From UBA4124 sp052034745 (GTDB taxonomy: Bacteria; Patescibacteriota; Minisyncoccia; Phycocordibacterales; UBA9973): a stretch of DNA of 16,955 nucleotides. The stretch's first letter is position 1. Each line of letters starts with the position of its first letter. The position numbers and the translations under genes were made by a program. The DNA is taken from NCBI GenBank assembly GCA_052034745.1, contig JBPOIF010000007.1, positions 1 through 16,955 on the forward strand. The letters run 5' to 3'. A model generated the notes under the pieces. That model did not search any database. It had not been told where the DNA came from and saw only the letters and a list, made by a program, of their open reading frames with translations. Positions 10,702 through 16,955 of the stretch are shown piece by piece.

Positions 10702-13441
10702 ATTGAAATCGTGCCATGATTTCGGCTTCCACCTCGGCCCGAGGGCGACCGTATTTGAGATAGGAGAGCTCTTTGATCTTTTCGGCGAGCTCGGGATTGC
10801 CTTTTGGAGGGAAGGGGGTCTTTGAGTTAAACGGTTTTGCAGGGACACCGCCAACGAGCATCTTGATATAACAGGTGAGGTTCTCTTGTTTGATGATGTC
10901 TTGAGCGGTTACGGTCGGTGCAAACTGTTTTTCAAATACTTCGGCATCTTCGATATCGACACGATGGACGATCATTGAACCGACGTTTCCAAATATCGCG
11001 TTTTTGATGGACTCATCGAGTTGTTTGATGTACTGGTGTGCCACCGTGAGCGAGAGGCGATACTTTCGAGCCTCTGACAGGATGGTCGCGATAGAGTCGG
11101 TCGTGACATTTTGGAACTCGTCGATATAGAGATAAAAGTCATTCACGGCCCCTTTCCCGACGATATCGACACGAGAGAGGGCTGCCATAGTGATCTTGCC
11201 CACAAGGAGGAGCCCGATGAGGTGTGAGTTGATATCTCCGAGGCGACCTTTTGCAAGGTTTATGAGGAGAATCTTTTTATTGTCCATGATGTCTCGGAAG
11301 TTGAGAGCACTTGTCTGCTGTGCAATCACTGGGCGCATGATGTCGTTTGAAACAAACGGGTCAAATTTGTTGGTGATATACGGGACGAAGTTTGCAAGAG
11401 AGGCTTCTCCGGTTGTCTTTTCGGCGTTGCGCCAGAACTGTGTGATGATAGGGTTTTTGCATTTTTCGAGTTTCATTTCTCGAAATGCTTTATCGCTCAT
11501 GACTCGGCTGATCTCAAGGAGGGTCGATCCGCTCTCAGGGTCTTCCATGATGAGTCCTGCTGCATTTCGGAAGTATTGTTCAAAGGCAGGGCCACCGGCG
11601 ACCTTCATATCGAAGAGTTTGTTAAATATCGCGAGGAGTTCGTTGATAACAAAAATCTTTTGTTCAGGGAATCGCACGTCATATTCGAGGAGATTGAGTC
11701 CCATCGGACGCTCGGTTGCGGCAGGATCAAAGTAGATAACATCGTCGATACGTTCGGGAGGAATATTTGCAAGGATATCGTTGATATCAGTGCCGTGTGG
11801 ATCCATGAAGCAGACACCGTGACCATTTTTGATATCTTGGAGGATCATGTTCTTGAGAAAGACCGTCTTTCCTGTTCCTGTCTGTCCGATGACATAGGTA
11901 TGACGGACGCGATCTTCTTTTGCAAAGAATACATCGGTTGTTTCACCGCGGTGAGTATTGGTCCCGAGAAAGACTCCGTCGTGGGTATGTTTGAGGAGTG
12001 TTTCTCCGACTGAACGGGGAGCTGCAGCGGTGGCTGCTGACGACTCTTTGAGTTCTGGAGAGCCAGAGACACCGACAGGGAAGTGGAATAGTGTCGCGAG
12101 TTCGTTGATCGATAGTGGTAGTTGGGATGACTTGTCTATTGCACGAAATGAAAAATCTCGCGTAAAAGAACCAAGGGATTTTGCGGTCGTATTGGTCCAT
12201 TCGATACGGTTTGAACCGACGAGTGCAAATTGGTTGAACGAGGCTTTGATGGTCGCAAGGACGCTCTCTGCACGAGAAGGGGTACTCCCTGTTGCGATGA
12301 TACGGATACCTGCTGAGAGTGTCTGAGAAGCGTTTTTCTTTTGGGCGAGATCGATACCGCGAGCATCGACTTTCTTTTCTTTTTCTTCTTCAGACTTTTC
12401 CTTGTCACCTTTGAAAAATTCGAGGAATCCTTTCCCGACACCTTTGACCACTGACTGTGTCGATTCTTCGTACAGGTTCTTGATGGTGAGATCGCTGGTC
12501 TGTGCTGCATCGATGACACGCTGAAAGAGTTCGTTGCCTTGATCGATATCGCCACTGATAGTGATCTGTATCGCAGCACCTTCTCCTTCGTGCTCGAGCT
12601 TTGACAGAGCACTCACGAGTGCGCTGAGAGGGTCGTGTTCAAACGATTCGTCGGTCGAGAGGGGAAAGATAGCGGGTTCTGCAAGGGATGCGTGCGCGCC
12701 CGCAACGCCCGTACTGGTCGGTGAGAATATGTTGTAGTCATCGACAACTTCATCAATAATCGCGTTTGTATAGTATGCGCGGACAAGCTTTTCAAATGTT
12801 TCGATGTGCGTTCGTGGCACCGATGCATAGAGTCCGATGTCTCTACCCTGGTTTTGTACTGCGAGCTCAAGGGTGTAGTAGAGGTCGTCATGCCAGTTGG
12901 CAGCAGCGGACATGCCGAGATAGAACTGTTTCATCGCTTGGATAAATCGCTTGAACTCTTTTGCTTCATCTTGGTTCTTTTCCAGTGGAGGAAGGGTGAT
13001 CGCAAAGAGTGCGTGATCGAGTTCGCGCGTCGTCAGTGCTTCCTGTTTGAGTCCAGGGATTGCCCCGATTGTGTGGAGGTATTGGACGAGGAATCGGTGG
13101 AAGTCGTCTTCGAGGTGAGGGTTGTTCATTTTTGCCACGACATCGAGCGCGTTTTTTATTCCTTTTTCAACCATGATGCCAAAGAGCTCCTCGATGGCTT
13201 CATCATGAGACTCGGGCTTTAAACGCAAGACGATGCGCTCCGTTTCATGCTCAGGCAGGACTCGTGATTGGTGAAGGACATCTGCAGCTTCTGCTTGCGC
13301 ATAGCGTTCGATTGCCTGGAGGGCAGAGCCTTCGACGGTGGTTCCTGGTTTTTCCTGGAGGATGTACCCTTTTTGCGCCTCATGACCAAGATGCGCTGTT
13401 TCATGCGCGAGTGTAGAAAATTTTTCGGTGCGACCAAACAT
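10700..13441 (-). CDS. VirD4/TraG-type P-loop ATPase (type IV secretion-like)
   Basis: The 913-aa product is a RecA/HerA-type motor with Walker A GQTGTGKT (519-526), the MDPHGTD motif (546-552) and Walker B LYIDEF (771-776). A TraM-recognition-like segment follows (SEARKYRLSLTVAHQY, 789-804), ending in a Pro/Lys-rich tail. Such ATPases couple DNA or protein substrates to conjugation or pilus-like machines; this branch is widespread in Patescibacteria as a lone gene. Residues 65-310 form an alpha/beta part of unknown role; 340-362 is a charged linker. No membrane helix is seen, unlike classical VirD4. The N-terminus holds HETAH (13-17), an HExxH zinc-site-like string. ATG 13441 is eight bases after a TATACT -10. 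Neighbours do not include other secretion genes. The VirD4/TraG class is secure; the substrate is not. Confidence 0.85.
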   Translation of the reverse strand: MFGRTEKFSTLAHETAHLGHEAQKGYILQEKPGTTVEGSALQAIERYAQAEAADVLHQSRVLPEHETERIVLRLKPESHDEAIEELFGIMVEKGIKNALDVVAKMNNPHLEDDFHRFLVQYLHTIGAIPGLKQEALTTRELDHALFAITLPPLEKNQDEAKEFKRFIQAMKQFYLGMSAAANWHDDLYYTLELAVQNQGRDIGLYASVPRTHIETFEKLVRAYYTNAIIDEVVDDYNIFSPTSTGVAGAHASLAEPAIFPLSTDESFEHDPLSALVSALSKLEHEGEGAAIQITISGDIDQGNELFQRVIDAAQTSDLTIKNLYEESTQSVVKGVGKGFLEFFKGDKEKSEEEKEKKVDARGIDLAQKKNASQTLSAGIRIIATGSTPSRAESVLATIKASFNQFALVGSNRIEWTNTTAKSLGSFTRDFSFRAIDKSSQLPLSINELATLFHFPVGVSGSPELKESSAATAAAPRSVGETLLKHTHDGVFLGTNTHRGETTDVFFAKEDRVRHTYVIGQTGTGKTVFLKNMILQDIKNGHGVCFMDPHGTDINDILANIPPERIDDVIYFDPAATERPMGLNLLEYDVRFPEQKIFVINELLAIFNKLFDMKVAGGPAFEQYFRNAAGLIMEDPESGSTLLEISRVMSDKAFREMKLEKCKNPIITQFWRNAEKTTGEASLANFVPYITNKFDPFVSNDIMRPVIAQQTSALNFRDIMDNKKILLINLAKGRLGDINSHLIGLLLVGKITMAALSRVDIVGKGAVNDFYLYIDEFQNVTTDSIATILSEARKYRLSLTVAHQYIKQLDESIKNAIFGNVGSMIVHRVDIEDAEVFEKQFAPTVTAQDIIKQENLTCYIKMLVGGVPAKPFNSKTPFPPKGNPELAEKIKELSYLKYGRPRAEVEAEIMARFQ

Positions 13442-13449
13442 GTATCTAT

Positions 13450-13455
13450 AGTATA
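13450..13455 (-). promoter_or_regulatory. -10 element of the ATPase gene, leaderless
   Basis: On the minus strand TATACT, within CGCTATACTATA, ends eight bases before ATG 13441. The same 12-base string occurs at 1731 on the plus strand before the 165-aa gene. No good -35 is seen; the terminator of the upstream gene fills that position. Confidence 0.5.
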
Positions 13456-13462
13456 GCGTGGA

Positions 13463-13497
13463 AATAAAAAAGCCGGATGCATTTTGTGCATCCGGCA
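13463..13497 (-). terminator. Terminator of the ClpP-like gene
   Basis: GCCGGATGCA (13472-13481) pairs with TGCATCCGGC (13487-13496) over 10 bp; the minus strand then reads TTTTTTATTT. Confidence 0.9.
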
Positions 13498-13511
13498 GCT
13501 ACCCTCTTTGT

Positions 13512-14015
13512 TCAATACTGTAATTGCGACTCAAAAACAAAAACCTTTTCTTGCGCAATACCGTGTTTGATCATTTCGGTACTGCCCATTGGCTGGTTGT
13601 TTAGTGAGCGCACCTTGTCTTCATCGAGATAGGTATTTTTTTTGATGAAGTCAATACACTCCTGTTGAACTCGTTTCGTCCTATCTGGTGAAACTCCTTT
13701 TTTGTTTGGTTCCGGAAGATGGATAAAACCATATCCTGCAGGGATTACGAGTCGTCTGTCGCAGAGAAGGTATATCAGGAGACCTGATGAACCAACTTCG
13801 TTTCCTTCGCCGATGAGTGTGACGCCTTTTTCTTTAAACTCTGAGAAGGCTTTTTCTGCATCATGGAACCCTTTTAAATTTCCACCGGTTGTCTGGAAGC
13901 GAATACCTATGGTGGTATTTGTTTCAGAAAGTTTTCCGATAGTATCTATGAGGAGTTTTACCTTTTCAGGTGTTATTTTCCCAAAGAGGGGGATTGAGGG
14001 GTACAGGCTTGCCAT
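13512..14015 (-). CDS. Divergent ClpP/crotonase-fold protein (S14-like)
   Basis: The 167-aa product follows the layout of ClpP. IRFQTTGG (38-45) replaces YINSPGG, EVGSSGLLIYLL (73-84) aligns with MAASMGAILLL, and the R..IPAGYGFIHLP segment (88-101) aligns with R...SHSRIMIHQP. By this alignment Ser76 and His99 take the place of the catalytic Ser97 and His122. The region of Asp171 reads LNNQPMG, so the acid is replaced by Asn or Gln. It may be a weak or inactive protease, or one using a different third residue. True ClpP is encoded 2 kb away. ATG 14015 is favoured over 14069 because an excellent promoter (TTGACA-17-TATAGT) lies between them. No Shine-Dalgarno sequence is visible. Confidence 0.75.
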   Translation of the reverse strand: MASLYPSIPLFGKITPEKVKLLIDTIGKLSETNTTIGIRFQTTGGNLKGFHDAEKAFSEFKEKGVTLIGEGNEVGSSGLLIYLLCDRRLVIPAGYGFIHLPEPNKKGVSPDRTKRVQQECIDFIKKNTYLDEDKVRSLNNQPMGSTEMIKHGIAQEKVFVFESQLQY

Positions 14016-14027
14016 AGTCACAAAAGT

Positions 14028-14057
14028 TTGATACACTATATCACATATAAATATAAA
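14028..14057 (+). promoter_or_regulatory. Promoter of the 58-aa protein
   Basis: TTGATA (14028-14033) lies 18 bases before TATAAA (14052-14057), ten bases before ATG 14068. It occupies the same DNA as the divergent minus-strand promoter, so binding should be mutually exclusive. Confidence 0.5.
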
Positions 14058-14063
14058 TGTCAA
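14035..14063 (-). promoter_or_regulatory. Promoter of the ClpP-like gene
   Basis: On the minus strand TTGACA (14058-14063) lies 17 bases before TATAGT (14035-14040). The predicted start is near 14028, giving a leader of about 13 bases to ATG 14015. Confidence 0.75.
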
Positions 14064-14067
14064 ATAC

Positions 14068-14244
14068 ATGTCTTACGAACAACCTTTGAACAGTGAAGAA
14101 CAAAACGAAACGATATCTGATCGCCATCCAGAAGACTTTGATGCAAAAGGAAATCCTCGAACAGTACAAATTCTTCCAAACGGAGAAACTGCACGCATGA
14201 GCCAAGAGGAGTACCTCGAAGCAGTCGCTGAACAAGAAAAGTAA
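14068..14244 (+). CDS. Hypothetical acidic protein, 58 aa
   Basis: The frame starts MSYEQPLNSEEQNET and ends YLEAVAEQEK, with a TAA stop and a strong terminator four bases later. The first 30 residues are Glu/Asn-rich and probably disordered. The centre reads NPRTVQILPNGETARMSQEEYLEA, a likely beta-hairpin then helix. There is no membrane segment. The promoter and terminator placement support it as a real small gene. No family is recognised. It is divergent from the ClpP-like gene, with overlapping promoters. Confidence 0.65.
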   Translation: MSYEQPLNSEEQNETISDRHPEDFDAKGNPRTVQILPNGETARMSQEEYLEAVAEQEK

Positions 14245-14247
14245 TTC

Positions 14248-14274
14248 AAAACCCCGCCAATGGCGGGGTTTTGT
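14248..14274 (+). terminator. Terminator of the 58-aa gene
   Basis: An 11-bp stem pairs AAAACCCCGCC (14248-14258) with GGCGGGGTTTT (14262-14272), with a 3-base loop and TTTTGTT. Confidence 0.9.
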
Positions 14275-14280
14275 TATACT
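14272..14280 (+). promoter_or_regulatory. Extended -10 of the 119-aa gene, leaderless
   Basis: TGT precedes TATACT (14275-14280), which ends eight bases before ATG 14289. It directly abuts the terminator of the previous gene. Confidence 0.55.
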
Positions 14281-14288
14281 CTGTGGAT

Positions 14289-14648
14289 ATGGAATCAAAA
14301 GGAGAACAGACTCAAGAAGGGGAGACATCTATACAGGACAAACAAAATGCGCCTCTTGTACAAGAGAGTTTGATTGTGCCTGAGCACCCTCGTGAACTAA
14401 AACAACACATCGCAAAACTCAAAGAAGATATCAATACTATCGTTGAACGGCAAAAGGCGATACATCACTTCCAGAAAATGTATGGAGGTGTCCAGGATGA
14501 GCACCTTACAGAAGCTGATTATGCAATAAAGGAGACAAAGATTGCTCCCCTTCAGGAACAACTTGCCGCGCTTGAAAGAAAACAAAAATCTCAAAAAGGT
14601 TCACTTCGAAATACAATCCGCAAAGTCGCCGCATTTTTGAGTTTGTAA
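14289..14648 (+). CDS. Hypothetical coiled-coil protein, 119 aa
   Basis: The product begins MESKGEQTQEGETS (polar, disordered). A helical coiled-coil region follows (about residues 33-105, with repeated EL, KL and QL spacing such as RELKQHIAKLKEDINTIVE and PLQEQLAALERKQK). A short basic, hydrophobic end (NTIRKVAAFLSL) could be an amphipathic membrane-binding helix. The start is set by the extended -10; the frame opens earlier only through the terminator. No family is recognised. It sits 44 bases after the 58-aa gene but with a terminator between them, so it is probably a separate unit. Confidence 0.65.
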   Translation: MESKGEQTQEGETSIQDKQNAPLVQESLIVPEHPRELKQHIAKLKEDINTIVERQKAIHHFQKMYGGVQDEHLTEADYAIKETKIAPLQEQLAALERKQKSQKGSLRNTIRKVAAFLSL

Positions 14649-14728
14649 CTTTTTTATCGGGCGTACCCGATAGTGAGACTTTTGTTAGGACATAACATCG
14701 TCTATAAAATATAACAAAAGAAGTTCTA
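14649..14728. other. Spacer with two inverted repeats between convergent genes
   Basis: TATCGGG/CCCGATA (14655-14672) is a 7-bp hairpin without a good T-run on either strand. CTTTTGTTA/TAACAAAAG (14679-14720) is a 9-bp stem with a 24-base loop. Either may end transcription of the 119-aa gene or of rny, but neither is a classical terminator. Confidence 0.3.
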
Positions 14729-16249
14729 CTATCTCGCGTAATCGATGACTCGCGTCTCGCGGATGATTGTTACTTTGATTTGTCCTGGATAACGAAGCTC
14801 TTGTTCTATCGACAGTGCAATAGATCGGGCCATGTTTTTTGCTTCAAAATCAGAGACATTTTCTGGATGGACAAAGATGCGAATCTCGCGTCCTGCTTGG
14901 AGTGCATAGACTTTCTCGACGCCTTTGAAGCGTCCGGCGAGTCCTTCGAGGTCGGCGAGCCGTTTGAGGTACATCTCTGCAGTGTCGCGACGTGCTCCTG
15001 GGCGTGCACCCGAGATCATGTCGGCTGTCTGTACAATGACTGCTTCGAGGGATTCGTGGGGGCAGTCATCGTGGTGGCTCTTCATCGCGGTGATGATGCG
15101 TTCATCAGCTCCAAAGCGTCGCAGTACCTTTACTCCGATATCAATATGGGTCCCTTCAAACTCGTGATCGAGCGCTTTGCCGATGTCGTGTACGAGGGCG
15201 CCTGCTTTGGCGATATAGCTATCTGCCCCAACTTCATCAGCAAGTATCCCTGCAAGGTGTGCCATCTCGATGGAGTGCTGGAGGACGTTTTGTCCGTAGC
15301 TGGTGCGAAAATGGAGTCGTCCGAGGATGGCGATCACTTTCGGATCAAGTGTAAAGATGCCGCATTCATAGACGGCAGCAGAACCTTTTTCTTTGATGAT
15401 GTCGTGAATTGCAACTTTTGCTTTCTCCACCTCTTCTTCTATTTTTGCAGGTTGGATACGACCGTCTTTGATGAGAACATCAAGGGCGCGGACTGCGATT
15501 GCTCTGCGTACAGGGTCAAATGAGGAGACCACGATTGCCTCAGGTGCTTCATCGACAAGGAGTTCAACACCAGATGCTCGCTCGAAGGCACGGATATTGC
15601 GCCCTTCTTTTCCAATGATCTTTCCTTTTATTTCTTCATTTGCAATCGCAACACTTGAGGTGGTCAGTTCGCTCGCGGTTGGGACGGCGAGTCTCTGGAT
15701 AGCACTGGTGAGGATGTCGCGAGCGCGATCGTCAATCGTCTCTCTCAATTGTCGCTCGAGTTTGTGAGTGCGAACATGGAGATCTTCTTGGAAGTGCTGC
15801 TCTGCTTCATGCAGGAGTGCATCCCGAGCGTCCTCGATGCTGTAGCCAGCCATCGCTTCGAGGTACGCACGGCGCTCAATTGCGAGGGTATCGAGACGTT
15901 TCTGTTCATCGCTGAGCGTCGCGCTTTTTTGATCGAGAGCACTCGCTCGCTCATCGAGTTCTTGTTGGCGGGTATCTATTGTTGTTTCACGTTTTGCGAG
16001 CCGTTCTTCTGTTTCATGAAAGGAGAGTTCTTTTTCTTTTTCGGATGCACGGAGCTCGGCAAGGGACTGTTCTTTTTTCTCGTGTGCTTCATCGAGGATC
16101 TTTTGTGCCTGTTTGCGCGCCTCCATCAATCGCTCGGAGACGGTGAGTTCGAGCGTGTTCTTTCGGATGAGAAAAAGTGCTGCGCGAATACTGTATCCGA
16201 GCAGTGTCCCCCCTGCGAGCATTGCAAATGCTACAAAGGTTTCCGACAT
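14729..16249 (-). CDS. rny: Ribonuclease Y
   Basis: This is a membrane-anchored endoribonuclease that starts mRNA decay. The 506 residues show the full family layout: an N-terminal membrane helix (about 4-28), a long Glu/Lys/Arg-rich coiled coil (about 35-175), a KH domain with IIGKEGRNIRAFE (211-223), then an HD domain with TSYGQNVLQHSIE (316-328), HDIGKA (354-359) and SHHDD. The end is IKVTIIRETRVIDYAR, typical of the family. Metal-binding His-Asp residues are present, so it should be active. ATG 16249 is one base after the stop of clpP, so translation is probably coupled and the two form an operon. No internal promoter is evident. Confidence 0.97.
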   Translation of the reverse strand: MSETFVAFAMLAGGTLLGYSIRAALFLIRKNTLELTVSERLMEARKQAQKILDEAHEKKEQSLAELRASEKEKELSFHETEERLAKRETTIDTRQQELDERASALDQKSATLSDEQKRLDTLAIERRAYLEAMAGYSIEDARDALLHEAEQHFQEDLHVRTHKLERQLRETIDDRARDILTSAIQRLAVPTASELTTSSVAIANEEIKGKIIGKEGRNIRAFERASGVELLVDEAPEAIVVSSFDPVRRAIAVRALDVLIKDGRIQPAKIEEEVEKAKVAIHDIIKEKGSAAVYECGIFTLDPKVIAILGRLHFRTSYGQNVLQHSIEMAHLAGILADEVGADSYIAKAGALVHDIGKALDHEFEGTHIDIGVKVLRRFGADERIITAMKSHHDDCPHESLEAVIVQTADMISGARPGARRDTAEMYLKRLADLEGLAGRFKGVEKVYALQAGREIRIFVHPENVSDFEAKNMARSIALSIEQELRYPGQIKVTIIRETRVIDYAR

Positions 16250-16250
16250 G

Positions 16251-16841
16251 TTATTTTACTGGTTCTGGTTTTGTAATGACGGCGTCAATGATACCGTAGC
16301 TCGCCGCTTCGTTTGGAGACATGTAAAAGTCTCGATCGGTTTCTTTTTCTACTTTATCGAGTTTCTGTCCAGTGTGTTTGGCGATGAGTTCGTTGATCAT
16401 CTTTTTTGATTTCAAGATCTCTCGTGCTTGGATTTCGATATCGCTTGCTTGCCCTTGCGCTCCTCCCCATGGTTGGTGGATCATGATGCGTGAGTGGGAA
16501 AGTGAAAAGCGCTTTTTCTTTGCGCCGCCAAGGAGGAGGATTGCTCCCATCGATGCGGCCATACCGACACAGATGGTCTGTACGTCAGGTTTGATGAATT
16601 GCATCGTATCGTAAATAGCCATCCCTGCGATCACGGACCCTCCAGGAGAGTTGATGTAGAGCTGGATGTCTTTCTTTGGGTCTTCGTTTGCAAGAAAGAG
16701 AAGTTGCGCGATGACAAGGTTTGCAGTGTGGTCGTTGATCTCGTCATTCAAAAATATAATGCGGTCTTTGAGGAGGCGAGAGTAGATATCATAGGCGCGT
16801 TCGCCCATGTTTGTTTTTTCGATAACGGTTGGTATTAACAT
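16251..16841 (-). CDS. clpP: ATP-dependent Clp protease proteolytic subunit
   Basis: This is a tetradecameric serine protease that degrades proteins fed by a Clp ATPase. The 196-aa length is typical. The N-terminal propeptide-like segment starts MLIPTVIEKT and is followed by GERAYDIYSRLLKDRIIFL. INSPGGSV lies at 63-70. The catalytic triad is intact: Ser97 in GMAASMGA, His122 in IMIHQPWGG and Asp171 in TDRDFYMS, at the same numbers as in E. coli. The linkage to rny instead of clpX is noteworthy. The promoter lies about 70 bases upstream; no clear Shine-Dalgarno sequence is visible. A second, divergent ClpP-like protein is encoded at 13512-14015. Confidence 0.97.
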   Translation of the reverse strand: MLIPTVIEKTNMGERAYDIYSRLLKDRIIFLNDEINDHTANLVIAQLLFLANEDPKKDIQLYINSPGGSVIAGMAIYDTMQFIKPDVQTICVGMAASMGAILLLGGAKKKRFSLSHSRIMIHQPWGGAQGQASDIEIQAREILKSKKMINELIAKHTGQKLDKVEKETDRDFYMSPNEAASYGIIDAVITKPEPVK

Positions 16842-16912
16842 AGTGTGCTTAAAATAAATTCAAATAATCAAAAAAGGTCGTCCGGTCGATATGGTCAAAA
16901 CTGAATACTCAA

Positions 16913-16941
16913 ACTATACGCCGGAATAGGGGAAATGTAAA
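16913..16941 (-). promoter_or_regulatory. Promoter of the clpP-rny operon
   Basis: On the minus strand TTTACA (16936-16941) lies 17 bases before TATAGT (16913-16918). The predicted leader is about 65 bases and includes four GACC repeats (within 16876-16896) followed by a T-run, which may be regulatory. No gene is visible from 16842 to the window end. Confidence 0.6.
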
Positions 16942-16955
16942 AGTAGATTGACTAA

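Noticed and set aside
14016..14069. Upstream ATG at 14069 for the ClpP-like gene
   Set aside because: The strong promoter TTGACA-17-TATAGT lies inside this extension, so transcripts would not include it.
1..16955. Recoded UGA (Gly) genetic code suggested by several glycine tRNAs
   Set aside because: The desaturase gene and the 41-aa gene at 9332 end at UGA, and no tRNA with anticodon UCA is present.
1..16955. CRISPR array, insertion sequence or prophage
   Set aside because: No regularly spaced repeats, transposase, integrase or phage structural genes were seen.

Overview
The window looks like chromosome from a Patescibacteria/CPR-type bacterium, most likely Parcubacteria-like. This is an inference from gene content and style. 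Genes are compact with short spacers and many strong intrinsic terminators. There is a large soluble VirD4/TraG-type ATPase, an HTH plus LAGLIDADG-like protein of a kind common in these genomes, many small orphan proteins, and tRNA genes without an encoded CCA. UGA is used as a stop (desaturase gene, 41-aa protein at 9332), so this is the standard bacterial code and not the Gly-UGA code of Gracilibacteria/Absconditabacteria.

Layout. 1-2.3 kb: the tail of an unknown gene, a 102-aa orphan, exodeoxyribonuclease III (+), a two-gene minus-strand unit of tiny membrane proteins, and a 165-aa orphan. 2.3-3.9 kb: CCA-adding enzyme directly downstream of tRNA-Arg(UCG), both minus. 3.9-4.7 kb: the HTH/LAGLIDADG-like gene followed by tRNA-Gly(GCC). 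4.74-5.05 kb: a non-coding, AT-rich region with a perfect DnaA box, a near-perfect one and a ParB-type parS palindrome, a candidate origin/centromere. A second near-identical parS module lies inside cca, 2.1 kb away. 5.05-5.7 kb: yraN and a YdeI/OmpD-associated protein, convergent, with interlocked stop codons. 5.7-6.5 kb: tRNA cluster Pro(CGG), Gly(CCC, minus), Pro(UGG), Gly(UCC). Each of these two tRNA-Gly genes is followed downstream by a partial second copy of its own 3' end.

6.5-9.5 kb: orphan proteins, a membrane fatty-acid desaturase, HU, and a small single-TM protein. 9.5-14 kb: a minus-strand 379-aa orphan, the 913-aa ATPase and a divergent ClpP-like protein. 14-14.65 kb: two small plus-strand charged proteins. 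14.7-16.95 kb: a clpP-rny operon (minus) with one base between stop and start.

A recurring theme is promoter architecture. At least seven genes have a -10 hexamer, often an extended TGn form, ending only 6-10 nt before the ATG, with at most a marginal Shine-Dalgarno sequence. This predicts leaderless or near-leaderless mRNAs. Divergent promoters repeatedly share or abut their -35 elements. The Arg(UCG) tRNA and cca form one apparent transcription unit, and none of the six tRNAs encodes CCA, so cca should be needed to mature all of them. ClpP and RNase Y are linked as a protein/RNA turnover operon.
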